From RGIG5612 sp017511185 (lineage in GTDB: Bacteria; Bacillota; Clostridia; Lachnospirales; Lachnospiraceae), in contig JAFWLF010000064.1 in NCBI GenBank assembly GCA_017511185.1, forward strand, positions 57,187 to 121,186: a DNA stretch of 64,000 nt, given 5' to 3'. The notes beneath the pieces are model-generated. The model ran no database searches and was not told where the DNA came from. It saw nothing but the letters and a program-made list of their open reading frames with translations. Position 1 is the stretch's first letter. Each line of letters opens with the position of its first letter. The position numbers and the translations under genes were made by a program. Shown here piece after piece: positions 61,448-64,000 of the stretch.

Positions 61448-61765
61448 ATGGAAAAGAAAAAACAAACCGAAGAATGTCCGGCTTGCTGCCGCACCAAGGA
61501 ACGCTCCGAAAAAGAGTATAAGGATCTCATCAACCGCCTGAATCGTGTGGAGGGGCAGATCCGCGGCATCAAGGGAATGCTGGAAAAAGATGCATACTGC
61601 ATCGATATCTTAAATCAGGTATCGGCTGCAAACTGCGCGTTGAACAGCTTTACCAAAGAACTTCTTGCCAATCACATCCGCAGCTGTGTGGCGGATGACA
61701 TCCGCGACGGCAACGATGACAAATTAAACGAGCTTGTCTGCACACTGCAGAAACTCATGAAATAA
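61448..61765 (+). CDS. csoR: CsoR-family copper-sensing repressor
   Basis: This 105-residue helical repressor has the C51/H76/C80 copper-binding triad (DAYCIDIL, LANHIRSC) and the helix RLNRVEGQIRGIKGML. The N-terminus has an extra Cys cluster, ECPACC. It binds the operator at 61336-61354 and is released by copper. AACAAGGAAGG precedes the ATG. It is followed by the copper ATPase, 96 bases downstream. Confidence 0.9.
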   Translation: MEKKKQTEECPACCRTKERSEKEYKDLINRLNRVEGQIRGIKGMLEKDAYCIDILNQVSAANCALNSFTKELLANHIRSCVADDIRDGNDDKLNELVCTLQKLMK

Positions 61766-61861
61766 TTTGATTACAACAGTGTTACGAAACCTTAACGATA
61801 TTACGAAGCATTTACAAAAGCTTGAATTCGTTACAAATATTTGACTGAGAATAGGAGCATC

Positions 61862-64000
61862 ATGGAAAAATATGCAGTCACGGGCATGACATGCGCGGCA
61901 TGTCAGAGCCGTGTGGAAAAAGCAGTTTCAAAAGTGGAAGGGGTTGAAAGTTGTACGGTCAGCCTCCTTACTAATACAATGGGTGTGGAAGGCAATGCAT
62001 CGGCGGCTGATATTATCAAAGCTGTGACTGATGCTGGTTATGGCGCATCCTTGATGGGAGCGGGCCGGGGTGCCGGCGCAGGTGCAAGCGGCGCAGGTGC
62101 AGCAGGCAGCAACACGGCAGGCGGCTCGGCAGCTGGTACCAGAAAATCCGGCAGTGCACTGGCACGTCTGGCTGAGCAGGAAGAAGCACTCAAAGATCAC
62201 GAGACGCCAAAACTGAGAAAGCGGCTGATCGTATCGGTCGTCTTCCTTATCATATTGATGTATTTCTCCATGGGACATATGATGCTGAATTTTCCGATTC
62301 CATCGTTCCTGGAGGGCAACCATATTGCGATGGGGCTGCTGCAGCTTCTGCTGTCGGCCATCATCATGGTGATCAACCAGCGGTTCTTCATCAGCGGCTA
62401 CAAAAGCTTGTTCCACGGTGCGCCTAACATGGACACGCTGATTGCGCTCGGGTCATCCGCTGCGTTCGGCTATTCCACCGTCATGCTGTTCGCCATGACC
62501 AAGGTGCAGCTGGAGGGCAACCACGCTGCCGTCATGCAGTACATGAATGAATTCTACTTTGAATCGGCGGCCATGATCCTGACGCTGATCACCGTGGGCA
62601 AGATGCTGGAGGCATATTCCAAAGGCAAAACAACCAACGCGCTCAAGAGCCTGATGAAGCTGGCGCCTAAGACGGCCAACGTCATCCGCGATGGCGCAGA
62701 ACTCACGGTCTCCGTGGACGATGTCAATAAAGGCGATATTTTTGTGGTCCGCCCGGGCGAGAACATCCCGGTGGACGGACGTGTAATAGAAGGTAGCAGC
62801 GCGGTCAACGAGGCAGCGCTGACCGGCGAGAGCATCCCGGTCGATAAGGAAGTGGGTGATGAGGTATCGTCGGCGACCCTGAATCAGTCCGGGTTCCTGA
62901 AATGTGAAGCCACTCGAGTCGGCGAGGACACCACGCTCTCGCAGATCATCCAGATGGTCACGGATGCAGCAGCCACCAAGGCTCCGGTTGCAAGACTGGC
63001 GGATAAGATTTCTTCCGTGTTTGTGCCGGCGGTCATCGGCATCGCCATCGTGACGATCATTGTCTGGCTGATCATAGGCAGGACCGTTGGGTTCGCTCTG
63101 GCGCGCGGCATCTGCGTACTGGTCGTCAGCTGCCCATGTGCATTGGGACTGGCAACGCCAGTCGCCATTATGGTGGGCAACGGCATCGGCGCGCGCAACG
63201 GCATCCTCTTTAAAAACGCGGAAGCGCTGCAGGAAGCAGGCAACGTGCAGATCGTCGCGCTGGATAAGACCGGCACCATCACCAGCGGGGAGCCGCAGGT
63301 GACGGACATCCTTCCGGCTGAGGGCACCTCCGAACTGGAGCTGATGGAGATGGCGTATGCGCTGGAGCAGAAGAGCGAGCATCCGCTGGCCAAAGCCATC
63401 ATCCGCTATGCGCAGGAGAAGGGCATCGTAGCCAGGAAAGTAAATGATTTCCAGGCGCTCCCGGGCAACGGCCTGACGGGCGTGCTTAGCGCTGGCGCAG
63501 CAGGCACCGCGAGTGGTGCAGCTACTGCAAGCGACGCAGCTACCGCAAGCAACACTGCCGCAACCACACTTTATGCCGGCAACGAATCCTTTATCCAAAC
63601 AAAAGTGCCCGTACCGCCGCAGATCAAGGAGCAGGCGGACCGCCTGGCCGAGGATGGCAAGACGCCGCTGTTCTTCGCCAGAGGGGGAGCGCTGCTGGGC
63701 ATCGTCGCGGTCGCGGACACCATCAAGGACGACAGCGCGGAGGCCATAAAGCAATTGCAAAATATGGGGATCCATGTTGTAATGCTAACAGGCGACAACG
63801 AGCGCACGGCGCGGGCAATCGGGCGGCTTGCGGGCGTGGATGAGGTAATCGCAGGCGTCCGGCCGGACGGCAAGGAGAGCGAGATCCGCCGACTGAAGGA
63901 ATTTGGCAAAGTGGCGATGGTCGGCGACGGCATCAACGACGCACCGGCACTGACGCGGGCGGACACGGGCATCGCCATCGGCGCGGGCACGGACGTGGCC
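61862..64000 (+). CDS. copA: Copper-exporting P-type ATPase (3' end beyond window)
   Basis: The open 713 codons hold an N-terminal heavy-metal domain (C11 and C14 in GMTCAACQSRV), membrane helices, a phosphatase-type loop (EAALTGESIPVDKE), the CPC metal site (VVSCPCALGLATP), the phosphorylation motif DKTGT, and TGDN and GDGIND near the right edge. Two Ala/Gly/Ser/Thr-rich inserts are unusual: one after the metal domain (residues about 66-95), one in the nucleotide-binding domain (SGAATASDAATASNTAATT). GAATAGGAGC precedes the ATG. The last helices are missing from the window. Confidence 0.9.
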   Translation, partial: MEKYAVTGMTCAACQSRVEKAVSKVEGVESCTVSLLTNTMGVEGNASAADIIKAVTDAGYGASLMGAGRGAGAGASGAGAAGSNTAGGSAAGTRKSGSALARLAEQEEALKDHETPKLRKRLIVSVVFLIILMYFSMGHMMLNFPIPSFLEGNHIAMGLLQLLLSAIIMVINQRFFISGYKSLFHGAPNMDTLIALGSSAAFGYSTVMLFAMTKVQLEGNHAAVMQYMNEFYFESAAMILTLITVGKMLEAYSKGKTTNALKSLMKLAPKTANVIRDGAELTVSVDDVNKGDIFVVRPGENIPVDGRVIEGSSAVNEAALTGESIPVDKEVGDEVSSATLNQSGFLKCEATRVGEDTTLSQIIQMVTDAAATKAPVARLADKISSVFVPAVIGIAIVTIIVWLIIGRTVGFALARGICVLVVSCPCALGLATPVAIMVGNGIGARNGILFKNAEALQEAGNVQIVALDKTGTITSGEPQVTDILPAEGTSELELMEMAYALEQKSEHPLAKAIIRYAQEKGIVARKVNDFQALPGNGLTGVLSAGAAGTASGAATASDAATASNTAATTLYAGNESFIQTKVPVPPQIKEQADRLAEDGKTPLFFARGGALLGIVAVADTIKDDSAEAIKQLQNMGIHVVMLTGDNERTARAIGRLAGVDEVIAGVRPDGKESEIRRLKEFGKVAMVGDGINDAPALTRADTGIAIGAGTDVA

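Noticed and set aside
62453..63775. Minus-strand frame of 440 codons
   Set aside because: It is antisense to copA, which has all P-type ATPase motifs.

Overview
The window is a stretch of chromosome from an anaerobic low-to-mid GC Gram-positive bacterium, most likely a gut-type member of Clostridia (Bacillota). I infer this from strong AGGAGG-type ribosome binding sites, a BceRS/BceAB-type peptide-resistance locus, CsoR/CopA copper control, and strictly anaerobic enzymes: an aldehyde:ferredoxin oxidoreductase (AOR), a 2-hydroxyacyl-CoA dehydratase pair, a flavodiiron protein and ferredoxin-type aldo/keto reductases. No rRNA, tRNA or CRISPR array was found. The species cannot be named from the sequence alone.

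Region by region. 0-2.5 kb is the decayed edge of a mobile element: an EndoU-nuclease gene cut by the window edge, coupled to a DUF4417 gene, then an XRE regulator and a truncated tyrosine integrase. 2.6-7.7 kb is a compact catabolic cluster: a divergent PucR-type activator, then an ATC-hydrolase/V4R-like protein, a GcvT-type folate methyltransferase, an SDR dehydrogenase and a 70-residue protein. The cluster is flanked by two copies of a 22-bp repeat. 8-17.8 kb holds a doc toxin remnant, an SDR, an ArsR/chromate-transporter operon, a decayed zinc-uptake locus, an acyltransferase, a MoaF-like protein, a FAD oxidoreductase, a phosphate butyryl/acetyltransferase and a 3-hydroxyacyl-CoA dehydrogenase.

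17.8-24.7 kb has an HtrA-like protease and an operon of flavorubredoxin, two 2-hydroxyacyl-CoA dehydratase-family subunits and a family III CoA-transferase. Between them lies an eight-unit 53-bp array in which every unit carries an invariant inverted pair, GGTCCA/TGGACC. 24.7-31.1 kb has a DUF5131 protein, a peptidase preceded by an attenuator-like leader, a frameshifted membrane gene, an aldo/keto reductase overlapping an acyl-CoA ligase, and a thioredoxin-reductase-like flavoprotein. 31.3-41 kb is a redox block: DUF1638, nitroreductase, a UGSC-like fusion, a flavodoxin-fold reductase, a second copy of the 8-kb SDR, a SnoaL-like protein, AOR with a MoaD-like protein, and a fumarate-reductase-type flavoprotein. 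Together these suggest activation of organic acids as CoA esters, dehydration and reduction, and re-oxidation of ferredoxin or flavin carriers. The substrate is unknown.

41-64 kb is more ordinary: Phd/Doc, two related esterases, a PNPOx-like protein, a C_GCAxxG_C_C protein, the Bce module, a C26 amidotransferase, an aldo/keto reductase with a GltD-like flavoprotein, a DUF559-like protein, a LUD protein, an NhaC-type antiporter, a polar amino-acid ABC transporter, an SDR, and csoR-copA, which runs off the right edge.

The most unusual signals are non-coding. At least three unrelated short motifs occur as regularly spaced, orientation-symmetric clusters in intergenic regions (7.7-7.9, 18.98-19.39 and 52.5-52.8 kb). 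There is also a 17-bp perfect inverted repeat at 48.8 kb and a leader with mutually exclusive pairings at 25.6 kb.
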